Shown here in pieces: positions 15,354-24,396 of a stretch of DNA of 47,922 nucleotides. Location: the NCBI GenBank assembly GCA_017544005.1, contig JAFYEZ010000016.1, positions 1-47,922 of the forward strand. Reading direction: 5' to 3'. The notes beneath the pieces are model-generated. The model had not been told where the DNA came from. It did no database searches and saw nothing but the letters and a program-made list of their open reading frames with translations. Each line of letters begins with the position of its first letter. Positions within the stretch are counted from its first letter, which is position 1. Made by a program: the position numbers and the translations under genes. This DNA comes from Bacteroidales bacterium (GTDB lineage: Bacteria; Bacteroidota; Bacteroidia; Bacteroidales; UBA932).

Positions 15354-16970
15354 ATGAGAAACTATATTGAAATCATTCAGGACAGCATCCGCACCCACTG
15401 GGAGACGAATGCATTGAGCGATCTGGGCGGCGAGACCTTCAAGTACCGTCAGATTGCAGAAGAGATTCGTCATCTTCACCATATTTTTGAGAATGCAGGC
15501 CTTCAGGCTGGCGACCGCGTGGCTCTCTGTGCGAAAAACTCCTCGCACTGGGCCATCTCCTTCCTGGCCGTAGAGACCTACCACGCCGTGGCCGTGCCCC
15601 TGCTGAACGACTTCCTGCCCGCCAGCGTCATGAAGCTCGTGGACCACTCCGAGAGCAAGATGCTCTTCACGGACCGCAGCATCTGGGAGAATCTCGATTC
15701 CGCACAGATGCCCGGCCTGCAGGTCGCCATTGACGTGGACGATTTCTCGCTGCTGATGGGCGATGCCGCCATCACAGATATCCCCAGCGAAATGTCCGGC
15801 AAACCGATGGAGCCCGCCGACGTCGTCTATCCGATGGGATCGCTCGACGACCTGGCCCTCATCAACTACACCTCCGGCACGACCAGCGCGCCGAAGGGCG
15901 TGATGCTGACCTTCCGCAACATCTCTTCGAACATCGAATTCGCCCTCTCGCACATTCCCAACGGACCGGGCGACGAGATGATCTCGATGCTCCCGCTGGC
16001 CCATATGTACGGCCTGGCCTTTGAATTCCTCTATCCGATAGCCGGCGGCTGCCACGTCCATTTCCTGGGCAAGACCCCCTCGCCCAAGGTGCTGCTCGGC
16101 GCCATGGCTACCGTCCGCCCCTACCTGCTGATCACCGTGCCGCTGGTGCTCGAGAAGATCTTCCGCAACGCGGTCTTCCCGACCCTCAACAAACCTGCCG
16201 TCAAGCGGCTGATGAAGATTCCTTTCTTTGAGGCATTCCTCAAGAAAACCATCCGCAAGAAGCTATTGAAGACCTTCGGCGGCAAGGTCCGCTCGATCAT
16301 CGTGGGCGGTGCCGCCATCAACAACGACGTGGAGATGTGCATGAAATCCATCGGCCTGCCCTACCTCGTGGGCTACGGCATGACCGAGTGCGCCCCGCTG
16401 CTCAGCTATGAGGCGTGGGAAAAGTTCGTTCCCAAATCCTGCGGCAAGGCCGTGGACGGCATGGAGCTCCGCATCGACTCCGAAGATCCCCAGCATACCC
16501 CGGGCGAAATCCTGGCCAAGGGCGTCAATGTGATGAAGGGGTATTATAAGGATGAGAAGGCCACCGCAGCCGCCATCGATTCCGAAGGCTGGCTTCACAC
16601 GGGCGATATGGGCGTGATTGACGCGCGCGGCAATGTCTTTATCAAAGGCCGCTGCAAGAACCTGATTGTGGGCGCCAACGGACAGAACATCTACCCGGAG
16701 GAGATTGAGGACAAGCTCAACTCGCTGCCGCTGGTGGTCGAATCGATTGTCGTGGAGCGAAACAACCAGCTTGTGGCGCTCGTCTTCCCGCTCATGGAAA
16801 AGGGCCGCAAGGCGCTCAGCCAGGAAGAAATCGCTGCAAAGATGGAGGAAAACCGCATCCGCCTCAACGAGATGCTGCCGGCCTACAGCCGCGTAGCCAA
16901 GGTCGAACTCCGCGATGCGGAATTCGAGAAGACGCCGAAACGCTCCATCAAGCGCTTCCTCTACCAATAA
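15354..16970 (+). CDS. AMP-binding long-chain acyl-CoA (or acyl-ACP) synthetase
   Basis: Adenylate-forming ligase that activates fatty acids with ATP. Motifs in order: YTSGTTSAPKGVML (P-loop, A3), GYGMTECAP (A5), GWLHTGDMG (A7), FIKGRCKNLIVGANGQNIYPEEIE (hinge, A8; the stretch is longer than a strict motif), and the catalytic-lysine end TPKRSIKRF (A10). Length 538 aa from ATG 15354. The open frame could start at 15315, but this lies inside the -7 box. A hydrophobic cluster near 250-300 (KTIRKKLLKTF) fits membrane association. It is a single gene, convergent with the DAHP synthase gene, with an upstream dyad array that suggests regulation. Whether the acceptor is CoA or ACP is not decidable here. 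Confidence 0.9.
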   Translation: MRNYIEIIQDSIRTHWETNALSDLGGETFKYRQIAEEIRHLHHIFENAGLQAGDRVALCAKNSSHWAISFLAVETYHAVAVPLLNDFLPASVMKLVDHSESKMLFTDRSIWENLDSAQMPGLQVAIDVDDFSLLMGDAAITDIPSEMSGKPMEPADVVYPMGSLDDLALINYTSGTTSAPKGVMLTFRNISSNIEFALSHIPNGPGDEMISMLPLAHMYGLAFEFLYPIAGGCHVHFLGKTPSPKVLLGAMATVRPYLLITVPLVLEKIFRNAVFPTLNKPAVKRLMKIPFFEAFLKKTIRKKLLKTFGGKVRSIIVGGAAINNDVEMCMKSIGLPYLVGYGMTECAPLLSYEAWEKFVPKSCGKAVDGMELRIDSEDPQHTPGEILAKGVNVMKGYYKDEKATAAAIDSEGWLHTGDMGVIDARGNVFIKGRCKNLIVGANGQNIYPEEIEDKLNSLPLVVESIVVERNNQLVALVFPLMEKGRKALSQEEIAAKMEENRIRLNEMLPAYSRVAKVELRDAEFEKTPKRSIKRFLYQ

Positions 16971-16990
16971 GCTTTTCGATTATTGTTTTT
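16965..16990 (+). terminator. Weak hairpin plus T-run after the acyl ligase
   Basis: CAATAA (overlapping the stop codon), 9-nt loop, TTATTG, then TTTTT. The 6-bp A/T-rich stem is weak, so the call is tentative; it is the only structure between the convergent genes. Confidence 0.3.
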
Positions 16991-18017
16991 CAGCATCCGC
17001 TACCAGCTCCAGCTGCCGGCGGATGCTTTCTTTATGGATGGTCTCCATCACCGCGGTGACAAACGCGGCATCCAGATCCAGCAAACGGCCTTGCTGCGTA
17101 CGCTTTTCGATGATTTCGCGGTAGCGGTCGCTCTGCAGAACCGGCATGTTGTGCTGCACCTTGTAGGCGCCGATTTCGCCGGTAATCTGCTGCCTGCGGG
17201 CAAGCAGACGCAGCAGTTCTTCATCGATTCCGTCCACCTCCCCGCGCAGTGAGGCGATATCCGAAGGCAGGGAGCCCTCCTCGCGCACCGAAAGATTCCG
17301 CAGGAGTGCAATCAGGTCCGCGGGAAGCAATTGCTGCTTGGCGTCGCTCAGCGCGCCATCGGGATTGCAGTGCGCCTCGACAAAGAGGCCGTCGTACATC
17401 AGATCGAGCGCCTGCTGGGCGAGCGGGGCGACCAGTTCCCGCCGGCCGCCCATGTGGCTCGGATCGCAGAAGAGGCGGATATCGGGATAACGGCGCTTCA
17501 TTTCGATGGGGATATGCCAGAGGGGCTCGTTGCGATAGAGCTTCTGCGTATAGGACGAAAAGCCGCGATGAATCAGCCCGATCCGGGTTACTCCGGCGCC
17601 GGAGAGCCGCTCGATGGCGCCGCACCAGAGTTCGATGTCGGGATTGATCGGATTCTTGACCAGCACGGGCACAGACACCCCTTTCAGCGCTTCGGCCAGT
17701 TCCTGGACGGCAAAAGGATTGGCGGTCGTCCGGGCCCCGATCCAAAGCAGGTCCATTCCGGCCCCGAGGGCCTCTTCCACGTGCTGCGGCGTGGCCACTT
17801 CCGTGCAGATCTGCATGCCGGTGAGGGCGCGCGCCTCCTGCAGCCACGGGAACGCCCCCGACCCCACGCCCTCGAATCCGCCGGGGCGGGTACGGGGTTT
17901 CCAGACGCCGGCGCGGAAGATCCGGATGCCGCCCGCAGCCAGCGCCTGGGCCGTGGAAAGCACCTGCTCCCGGCTCTCAGCGCTGCAGGGGCCCGCTATG
18001 ACAAGGGGCTGTTTCAT
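16980..18017 (-). CDS. Bifunctional DAHP synthase / chorismate mutase
   Basis: Catalyses the first step of the shikimate pathway (phosphoenolpyruvate plus erythrose 4-phosphate) and, with the C-terminal domain, chorismate to prephenate. Residues 1 to about 255 are a KDO8P-synthase-like DAHP synthase: AGPCSAES (8-15), KPRTRPGGFEGVG, CDPSHMGGRRE, VEAHCNPDGALSDAKQ. Residues about 262-345 are an AroQ-type chorismate mutase (LRGEVDGIDEELLRLLARR, IGAYKV, IIEKR). Length 345 aa. The start overlaps the batDE stop by 4 nt (ATGA), so it is the last gene of the Bat operon, an unexpected place for an aromatic-amino-acid gene. It has no separate ACT domain; regulation may be through the mutase domain. Confidence 0.95.
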   Translation of the reverse strand: MKQPLVIAGPCSAESREQVLSTAQALAAGGIRIFRAGVWKPRTRPGGFEGVGSGAFPWLQEARALTGMQICTEVATPQHVEEALGAGMDLLWIGARTTANPFAVQELAEALKGVSVPVLVKNPINPDIELWCGAIERLSGAGVTRIGLIHRGFSSYTQKLYRNEPLWHIPIEMKRRYPDIRLFCDPSHMGGRRELVAPLAQQALDLMYDGLFVEAHCNPDGALSDAKQQLLPADLIALLRNLSVREEGSLPSDIASLRGEVDGIDEELLRLLARRQQITGEIGAYKVQHNMPVLQSDRYREIIEKRTQQGRLLDLDAAFVTAVMETIHKESIRRQLELVADAEKQ

Positions 18018-20629
18018 ATCTTTTCGAGTACGCTCTCCTCCACCCAGCCCTGACGGCCGTCGGCGAGTTCAATCTTGATCCATTCGCCCAGCGAATCGAG
18101 CAGTTCCACCTTGGTTCCCTCGTGCAGCACGAAGATCGACTTGCCGCCGTCGCCCGGGGAACTCTTCACCGTGGAGACAGGCTGAATCATCACCGCAGCG
18201 TCGCTGCGCAGCGCATCGGCCTTCTCACTCAGCGAGAAAACCAGCGTAATCAGGGCGAATGCCGCCACGACGCAGGCCAGGATAAAGGAGGCCTTGCGGG
18301 CGCCGGAACGGGCAAAGAAGCGGAAGCCCAGCATCAGGAGCGCCACCACGACCGCCAGGCCCAGGGTCAGCCAGGCCCAGGTATCGGCGGAGCAGGCATA
18401 CTTGACCTTGTTCACCCAGGCAGCGAGCAGGAAGGGCGGAATCTCATCGATCCGATCCAGCGTAAACTGCCGGCAAATATCCAGGTTGTTGCGGGCGTCC
18501 GCATGCGAAGGAGCCAGTTTCAGGCACTTCTCATAGTAGAGAATGGCGTGGGGAACATCTCCTGTTTTGAAATAGCTGTTGGCGATATTGTAATAGAGGT
18601 CCGCGGAGACCAGGCCGTCGGCTTCGATGGCCTGCCAGGAGGCCAGGGCCGTGGCATAATCGGCCTCCGTATAAGCGGTGGCCGCCTCACCCCAGCGGGA
18701 ATCCTCGCCAGCGGCGGAGGCAGTCAGGGAGAGACTCAGCAAGAGGGCTGCCAGGGTGGCTGCCTTGCGGAGGGGCTTCTTCGATTTGTTGTTTTTCACT
18801 TGTCCTTCCAGTTGGGAAATGACCGAGAGCGCCTCACCGTAGAGATCCTCCCGTTCGGATAGTTCAGTATCAGGTGCGTAGCGTGCAAAGTCACACGTAT
18901 CGAGGATGGTGATCAACCGGTGGGAAAGCTCCTCGGAAACGCCCCGCTCGGCAAAGGCCTCCGCGATGCGTTCCTTGGAGAGATCCGCTGCCGGAATCAC
19001 CAGTTTGTCAGAGACATACCCCAGTACCGCCTTGTGCAGTTCCTCGTAGTAGGCGCTGTTCAGGTTGCGCTTGAGGTAATCGCCGGCCATGTGGAGTCTT
19101 GCCCGGGCAATCTTGTTGGCCTTGCGGTTGCGGGTTCCCACCACGTCGCGTCTGCGTGCAGCGGCCGCCCGGAACAGGAGGGAAAGAACCAGCGTTACGG
19201 CAGCAATCGCCACCAGCAGCAGCCAGAACAGAAGCGATCCGGCAAAGAAGGCTCCCTCCTTGCGCAGCCCCGCGGCACCGGTATGGATGAACCGGATATC
19301 CTCGGCCAGGTTGCGGACGCCCTGCCGCGACACGCCAGGTGCCACGACACCGCCGGATTCCACCTCCTCCCCTTTTTCTACCGTGACGGCGATCGGCTCG
19401 GAAGCGAGCGTTTCATAGCGTCCTTTCGAAATATCGTAATAGGCGTAGCGAACCGGCTCGATCTTGAAATCGCCGTGGCTGCGCGGGATGAAGGGGAATT
19501 CGAAGGTCTTGGTGCCCGAAGTTCCGTCGGCCGAGATTTTCTCGGTGCTCTTGAGGTCATACACCTCGAAATCCGGCGGGAAACTGATCCGCGGAGCCTC
19601 GAGCATCGAGATATTGCCGCGGCCGGAGAGGGTCACCACCAGCGATGCAGCCTCGTGGGCCTTGAGATTCTTCTTGCTCAGGGCCACATCCATCTTGAAA
19701 TTGCCCACTCCTCCGGCAAAGGAAGCCGGAGCCCCGGCGGGCAGCGGTTTGACCTGAATCTGGATGGGTTCGGTCCGCAGCCGCCTGCGCTGGGTCTGGT
19801 AGGAATCGAAGAAACTGTCAAAGAAGGAGCGCGGGGCGCTGTTGCTCTGCACGCGGATCTGGCAGACCATTTCGGCCGGATCAATCGTCACCGCGCCCGT
19901 CCGCTGCGGAATCAGCATGTAGCGGCGCAGCAGGGCGGCATTGTAGATCGTACCGCCGACATTCTCCCGCTCGAACTGGATATTCTGGGCCGTTTCGGTC
20001 TCCTTGCTCCAGAAACCGTTGAAGGTCGGGAAATGGACATCCTCAAATCCAACGACGTCCACACGGGTATAGAGTTTCAGGGTCGCCACGAGCGGTTCCC
20101 CCTTGACAACCTGACTCTTGGAAAGGGAAAGACGGAGAAAGATATCTCCGTTTGCCGTGCCGGTCTCCTCCTGGCGCGTTTCCTCTCCTACAGGGGCCAC
20201 TGCATCATCCGGGTCGGAAGCCGCAGCGGCGGCCTGCTGGGTGCGCTTCTCGCCGCTCACCACCTCGATGGTGAAGGTTCCGCTCGAGCAGTTGTCCTTG
20301 CCGACGGTGGCGGTAGCCGCAGGCAGGGTAAAGGTGCCGGCCGCGTTGGCCTGGACGATATAGGTATAGGTCTCCTGATGCGTGGAGGTCCGCTTTCCGT
20401 TGATGATGCTGGTGCTGGACATCGAACCGGACTGCGGTCCCCAGAGTACCGTGAAGTTCTCCGAACCGGGCCAGTTGAAGTCGGACATCCGGCCGTCTGC
20501 GGTAAAGACAATCCGGAAGTTCTCATCGGTCGTCACCACCTTCGGCGCATCCACCGTCAGCGTATTCTGTGCCAAGGCGGCCCATACGCCGCACAGCAAC
20601 AGCCATCCTATGCTCAGCAGTTTCTTCAT
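18014..20629 (-). CDS. BatD-BatE fusion protein
   Basis: Aerotolerance-operon envelope protein, 871 aa, in which two usually separate proteins share one frame. Residues 1-20 are a signal peptide. About 25-455 are periplasmic beta-sandwich repeats typical of BatD, 460-485 a membrane helix, and 486-610 a cytoplasmic helical part. From V611 (a GTG with AAGGA just upstream) the sequence looks like BatE: a second signal-like helix (620-638, ending T-A-S-A-A-G), TPR repeats (SADLYYNIANSYFKTGD...), two membrane helices, and a C-terminal SH3-like domain (VSTVKSSPGDGGKSIFVLHEG ... GRQGWVEESVL). The topology is consistent end to end. An alternative TTG start three codons upstream overlaps the batC stop; I prefer ATG 20629, 2 nt after batC. 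Confidence 0.88.
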   Translation of the reverse strand: MKKLLSIGWLLLCGVWAALAQNTLTVDAPKVVTTDENFRIVFTADGRMSDFNWPGSENFTVLWGPQSGSMSSTSIINGKRTSTHQETYTYIVQANAAGTFTLPAATATVGKDNCSSGTFTIEVVSGEKRTQQAAAAASDPDDAVAPVGEETRQEETGTANGDIFLRLSLSKSQVVKGEPLVATLKLYTRVDVVGFEDVHFPTFNGFWSKETETAQNIQFERENVGGTIYNAALLRRYMLIPQRTGAVTIDPAEMVCQIRVQSNSAPRSFFDSFFDSYQTQRRRLRTEPIQIQVKPLPAGAPASFAGGVGNFKMDVALSKKNLKAHEAASLVVTLSGRGNISMLEAPRISFPPDFEVYDLKSTEKISADGTSGTKTFEFPFIPRSHGDFKIEPVRYAYYDISKGRYETLASEPIAVTVEKGEEVESGGVVAPGVSRQGVRNLAEDIRFIHTGAAGLRKEGAFFAGSLLFWLLLVAIAAVTLVLSLLFRAAAARRRDVVGTRNRKANKIARARLHMAGDYLKRNLNSAYYEELHKAVLGYVSDKLVIPAADLSKERIAEAFAERGVSEELSHRLITILDTCDFARYAPDTELSEREDLYGEALSVISQLEGQVKNNKSKKPLRKAATLAALLLSLSLTASAAGEDSRWGEAATAYTEADYATALASWQAIEADGLVSADLYYNIANSYFKTGDVPHAILYYEKCLKLAPSHADARNNLDICRQFTLDRIDEIPPFLLAAWVNKVKYACSADTWAWLTLGLAVVVALLMLGFRFFARSGARKASFILACVVAAFALITLVFSLSEKADALRSDAAVMIQPVSTVKSSPGDGGKSIFVLHEGTKVELLDSLGEWIKIELADGRQGWVEESVLEKI

Positions 20630-20631
20630 AG

Positions 20632-21402
20632 CTACCAATTCTTTTCCTTTTGTTTCGATTTCAGAAGCAGGGCCTTCTCCTTCTTGACCTTGTCCTGGGT
20701 CTCCTTTTCCTGATCCTGGATGGCCTGCAGCATCTGCCGTGCATCCTGCTGGCTGATCTGAGGCTGCTGGGAATCTTGCTGCGGCTGATTCTGAGGATCC
20801 TGCTGATCCTGGTTCTGGTCTTTATTCTGGTCCTGATTCTGATCTTTGTTCTGATTCTGATCCTGGTTCTGGTCCTGGTTCTGATCTTTGTTCTGATCCT
20901 GGTTCTGGTCCTGGTTCTGATCTTTGTTCTGATCTTGATTCTGATCCTGATTCTGCTGCTGATCCTGCTGATTCTGCAGCATCAGCTGGGCGTAGGCCAG
21001 ATTGGACTTGGTCTCTTTGTCGGACGGATTGCGGAGCAGCGCCTTCTTGTAGGCATCGATGGCGCCCTGCCAGTTCTGCTGCGCGAGCAGCGAATTGCCC
21101 ATGTTGTGGAAGATGCGCGCACCGTAGCGGGGATTCCCGGCCAGCGAATCGGCCACCGCCGCATAGGCCTTGTCGGCCTCCGGATAGTTCTCCATCCGGT
21201 AATAGGTATTGCCCAGGTTGTAGCCGGCCGCGTGGGAGAGCGAATCTGCCAGCTGGGCTTTTTTGTACAGGATCTCCGCCTTCTCATACTTTTCCCGGCC
21301 AAAGGCACGGTTGCCGCGGCGGACGCTGCGTTTCTCGCTCTGGGCATCCAGCACCGGGGCGGCCATCAAAACCAGCAGCAAAAGCGTTACGAAGCGTTTC
21401 AT
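20632..21402 (-). CDS. batC: BatC, TPR protein with a long Asp/Gln/Asn repeat
   Basis: Periplasmic TPR protein of the Bat complex, 256 aa. It has a signal peptide (MKRFVTLLLLVLMAAPVLDAQ), about three TPR units (SVRRGNRAFGREKYEKAEIL; AAGYNLGNTYYRMENYPEA; ARIFHNMGNSLLAQQNWQGA), then residues about 146-200 of DQNQDQNKDQ repeats, and a charged C-terminal helix (ARQMLQAIQDQEKETQDKV). The repeat tract is likely flexible. It overlaps batB by 4 nt (ATGA). Confidence 0.9.
   Translation of the reverse strand: MKRFVTLLLLVLMAAPVLDAQSEKRSVRRGNRAFGREKYEKAEILYKKAQLADSLSHAAGYNLGNTYYRMENYPEADKAYAAVADSLAGNPRYGARIFHNMGNSLLAQQNWQGAIDAYKKALLRNPSDKETKSNLAYAQLMLQNQQDQQQNQDQNQDQNKDQNQDQNQDQNKDQNQDQNQDQNQNKDQNQDQNKDQNQDQQDPQNQPQQDSQQPQISQQDARQMLQAIQDQEKETQDKVKKEKALLLKSKQKEKNW
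20803..20965 (-). repeat. In-frame 6-nt-based repeat tract inside batC
   Basis: The coding strand is built of CAGAAT/CAGAAC, CAGGAT/CAGGAC and AACAAAGAT codon blocks, in 6- and 18-nt units, across about 160 nt. Because units are multiples of three, gain or loss of copies changes protein length without a frameshift. Confidence 0.85.
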
Positions 21403-22412
21403 TGGATATCCTCCTTGAAGAATTTGCGGCGGCTGCGCGTCTCGGGCACCAGGAAAGCCAGGATAAAGAAGAACAGCGCAATCCCGAAAAAGTACATATA
21501 CTGTTCGTCGAAATCTTCGAACACGACGGACTGGAACTCCTCCTTGTCCAGCGCGCGGATGTTGTCAATAATCGGATTCAGGCCGAATTCGCTGTTGCCG
21601 GCACGGACATATTCGCCTCCGCCGACACTGGCAATCTGGCGCAGAATTCCTTCATCCAGCTTGCTGACCACGATATTCCCCTCTTTGTCCTTGATCAGGT
21701 CGCCATCGAGCGGAATGGGCTTGCCCGCCGGAGAACCGACTCCGATACAGTAGATCCGGATCCCCTCCTCCGCCAGGCTTTTGGCTGTCTCGATCACATC
21801 GCCTTCGTGGTCCTCGCCATCGGTAATCAGGATGATGGCGCGGCTCTTCTGGCTCTGCGAGCTGAAACTGCGGGCGCTGGTGGAGAGGGCGTCGGCCAGC
21901 GCGGTACCCTGCACGGGTACGGAACCGGTCGTGATGGTATTCAGAAAGATTTTGGCCGATACGTAATCGGTGGTAATCGGCAGCTGGACAAAGGCTTGTC
22001 CCGCAAAGACGACAAGACCGACGCGGTCGCCGGAGAGTTTGTCCACCAGACGCGAAATGGCCAGTTTGGAGCGCTCCAGGCGGTTCGGCGAATAATCTTC
22101 CGCCAGCATCGAGTTCGAGACGTCCAGGGCGATCATCACCTCGACGCCCTTGCTTTCCCGCTCCTTGAGGCGGGCCCCCAGCTGCGGGCGGGCCAGGCCG
22201 ATGGCGAAGAAGAGGAATGCGACGGCAAAGAAGGAAACCTTCAGCCATCCCTTCCCGAGGGAGGCGCTGGGCATCAGCTGCCGCACGAGGGCCGGGTCGC
22301 CGAAGCGGGCAATCCTGCGTCGGCGCAGCCGCAGCGCAAAGGCATAGGCCACGAAGAAGAGCGGCAGCAGCAGAATCAGCAGCAGCGCGTGGGCATTGGC
22401 AAAGTAGATCAT
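21399..22412 (-). CDS. batB: BatB, VWA-domain membrane protein
   Basis: 337-aa inner-membrane protein: two N-terminal helices (about 6-28 and 58-78), a von Willebrand A domain with the MIDAS motif DVSNS (about 97-101) and the downstream ITDGEDHEGD metal site, and a C-terminal helix (about 305-325). Helix-VWA-helix is the BatA/BatB layout. In this family the VWA domain faces the periplasm and assembles with TPR partners. Overlaps of 4 nt with batA and batC place it inside one operon. Confidence 0.92.
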   Translation of the reverse strand: MIYFANAHALLLILLLPLFFVAYAFALRLRRRRIARFGDPALVRQLMPSASLGKGWLKVSFFAVAFLFFAIGLARPQLGARLKERESKGVEVMIALDVSNSMLAEDYSPNRLERSKLAISRLVDKLSGDRVGLVVFAGQAFVQLPITTDYVSAKIFLNTITTGSVPVQGTALADALSTSARSFSSQSQKSRAIILITDGEDHEGDVIETAKSLAEEGIRIYCIGVGSPAGKPIPLDGDLIKDKEGNIVVSKLDEGILRQIASVGGGEYVRAGNSEFGLNPIIDNIRALDKEEFQSVVFEDFDEQYMYFFGIALFFFILAFLVPETRSRRKFFKEDIQ

Positions 22413-23401
22413 AGCGGCAACCTCCTGATAAAGAGTTTCAACACAAAGGCCAGCAGCAGCGCCACGAGGGCCGCTACGGCGTATTTCAGAAAGAATTCCG
22501 TATAGACGGGGAAGCTCTCGACGGTGGTCTTGCTCTTCTCCATCTCGTTGATCTCACTGTAGATCTCCATCAACTTGGTATTGTCGGTGGCGCGGAAATA
22601 CTTGCCGCCGGTCTTGGTGGCGATCTCCTGCAGCAGCGGCTCGTCAATCTCCACCTTCAGTTGCTGAAGTTCAATGCCCCACGGGGTCTGCACGGGATAG
22701 GGAGCCATTCCTTTGGCACCCACGCCGATCGTATAGACGCGGATCCCGTAGAGTTTGGCGATATCGGCCGCCATCGCGGGCGATATCTCGCCGCAGTTGT
22801 TCACACCGTCGGTCAGCAGGATCACCACCTTGCTCTTGGCGTCAGAATCCTTCAGGCGCGCCACGGCGGTGGCCAGGCCGTTGCCGATAGCCGTGCCGTC
22901 GTCGATGAGCCCCGTCTCGATCTCCTTCATCAGGTTGATGAGGGTCACGCGATCGGAAGTCAGCGGCGACTGGGTGAAGCTTTCGCCGGCAAAGACCACG
23001 ATACCGATGCGGTCGGACGGGCGCGAGGCGATGAATTCGATGGCGATATCCTTGGCCGCGCCGATCCGGTCGGGCTTGAAGTCGCGGGCCAGCATGGAGG
23101 TCGAAACGTCCATGGTCAGCACGATATCAATACCCTCGGTATCCACCTTCTGCACCTGATCGGAGGTGCGCGGGCGGGCCAGGGCAAAGATAATCAAGGC
23201 CAACGCTACGATAAACAGCGCAAAAGGCAGGTGGCGCAGATGGACCCGCAGGTTGCGCCCTGCCCCGCCGGAGGCCCACTGGCGACTGTCGGAGACCGTC
23301 ATCCGGGGCGAGGCGCCGCGCAGGTCGCGCAAAATGTAGAGCGCGATGAGCGGCAGCAGCAGGAATTCGAGCCAGAGCAGATAAGGATACTCAAAAAACA
23401 T
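22409..23401 (-). CDS. batA: BatA, VWA-domain membrane protein
   Basis: 330-aa paralogue of BatB with the same layout: N-terminal helices (about 5-25 and 57-75), VWA domain with MIDAS DVSTS (about 98-102) and LLTDGVNNCGEI, and a C-terminal helix (about 305-325). The SPLTSDR loop carries the MIDAS threonine. It is preceded, with a 1-nt overlap, by a Bat-associated protein of unknown family and followed by batB. Confidence 0.92.
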   Translation of the reverse strand: MFFEYPYLLWLEFLLLPLIALYILRDLRGASPRMTVSDSRQWASGGAGRNLRVHLRHLPFALFIVALALIIFALARPRTSDQVQKVDTEGIDIVLTMDVSTSMLARDFKPDRIGAAKDIAIEFIASRPSDRIGIVVFAGESFTQSPLTSDRVTLINLMKEIETGLIDDGTAIGNGLATAVARLKDSDAKSKVVILLTDGVNNCGEISPAMAADIAKLYGIRVYTIGVGAKGMAPYPVQTPWGIELQQLKVEIDEPLLQEIATKTGGKYFRATDNTKLMEIYSEINEMEKSKTTVESFPVYTEFFLKYAVAALVALLLAFVLKLFIRRLPL

Positions 23402-24393
23402 TATTCATCCTCCATCTTTTTCTGTTGTTCGGCCTGCGCACGGGCCTGCTCCTCCTCCAACCGCTGCTGGTAGGTGGTATTGATGAACCGGACCGCAGTC
23501 GGGATGGCGGCATCATTCTCCTCCTCGGTAGCGTTATGTTTGGCAAACTTCACAAAGTCAGCCAGTTCAAAGAGGTTCTTCACCTCGCCGAGCAGCCGTT
23601 GCTCGATCTTCTTTGCCCGGAGGGAATCGAAGATTTCCGTGGTGGTCTGCTCCAGGGCAGGCACCTCATAGAAATCGGCCATATACTGGCGCAGGGTCTC
23701 GGTGACCTCGGAGTAGAACTGTTTCTGGTGGTTGTTCTGGCAGAGTTTCTTGCCGCGGATCCGCTCGAGACTGCGGAGCGCGACGATATGCGGCGCCTCC
23801 TTCTCCCGTTTTTTGCCGAACAGGCTGCGGTTGCGGTAGCGATAATTCAGCCAGCGCACCAGCAGGACGATCAGGGCGGCGAGCAGCAAGCCACCGACCA
23901 CCCAAGGTGCCACCTCGCTGAAGGTCAGCGGGTAGCGGATCTGTCCTTTGATATCATAGGGTTTGAAGGTAGCCGTATCGATCGGAATCGTAGCCACTTC
24001 CAAAGCCGGCGCTTCATAATAAAGGGTATCCACACTGCCGTCCGTCCGCTGAATCATGGCAACCAGCGGCGGCAGGAAATAGGTCCCGGCATCGAATGCC
24101 GTCAACAGCATGTGGCCCTCGACATCCAGGTAGTTCCGACGCTGCCGGAGCGTATCGACGGCAAATTCCTCCACGGTCACCACCCCTTCGGCAACCGGAT
24201 CGTCCGGATGCTCGAACCAGAACTCCTCGCCGGGGGCAATCCGCAGCGGAATGCTCCAGCGGACCTGATCGCCGATCAGGATGGAATCGCGGCTCAGGCG
24301 GCTCGCAGGCTGCCCTCCCTCCTCCTGCTCCCGGGCAGGAAGCTGCAGGCTGAGGGCAAGCAACGCCGTGCATATCCATATCAATCGTTTCAT
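23401..24393 (-). CDS. Bat-operon membrane protein of unknown function
   Basis: 330 aa. Signal peptide (about 1-20), a periplasmic part of about 150 residues resembling the beta-rich domains of BatD, a membrane helix at about 172-192 (VVGGLLLAALIVLLVRW), and a cytoplasmic helical part (QFYSEVTETLRQYMADFYEVPALEQTTTEIFDSLR) like the C-terminal part of BatD and DUF4381-type proteins. The C-terminus is an Asp/Glu/Gln-rich helix. This gene stands between DUF58 and batA in related Bacteroidota operons. It probably couples the DUF58/MoxR side to the VWA proteins; that is inference. Confidence 0.8.
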   Translation of the reverse strand: MKRLIWICTALLALSLQLPAREQEEGGQPASRLSRDSILIGDQVRWSIPLRIAPGEEFWFEHPDDPVAEGVVTVEEFAVDTLRQRRNYLDVEGHMLLTAFDAGTYFLPPLVAMIQRTDGSVDTLYYEAPALEVATIPIDTATFKPYDIKGQIRYPLTFSEVAPWVVGGLLLAALIVLLVRWLNYRYRNRSLFGKKREKEAPHIVALRSLERIRGKKLCQNNHQKQFYSEVTETLRQYMADFYEVPALEQTTTEIFDSLRAKKIEQRLLGEVKNLFELADFVKFAKHNATEEENDAAIPTAVRFINTTYQQRLEEEQARAQAEQQKKMEDE

Positions 24394-24396
24394 CTG

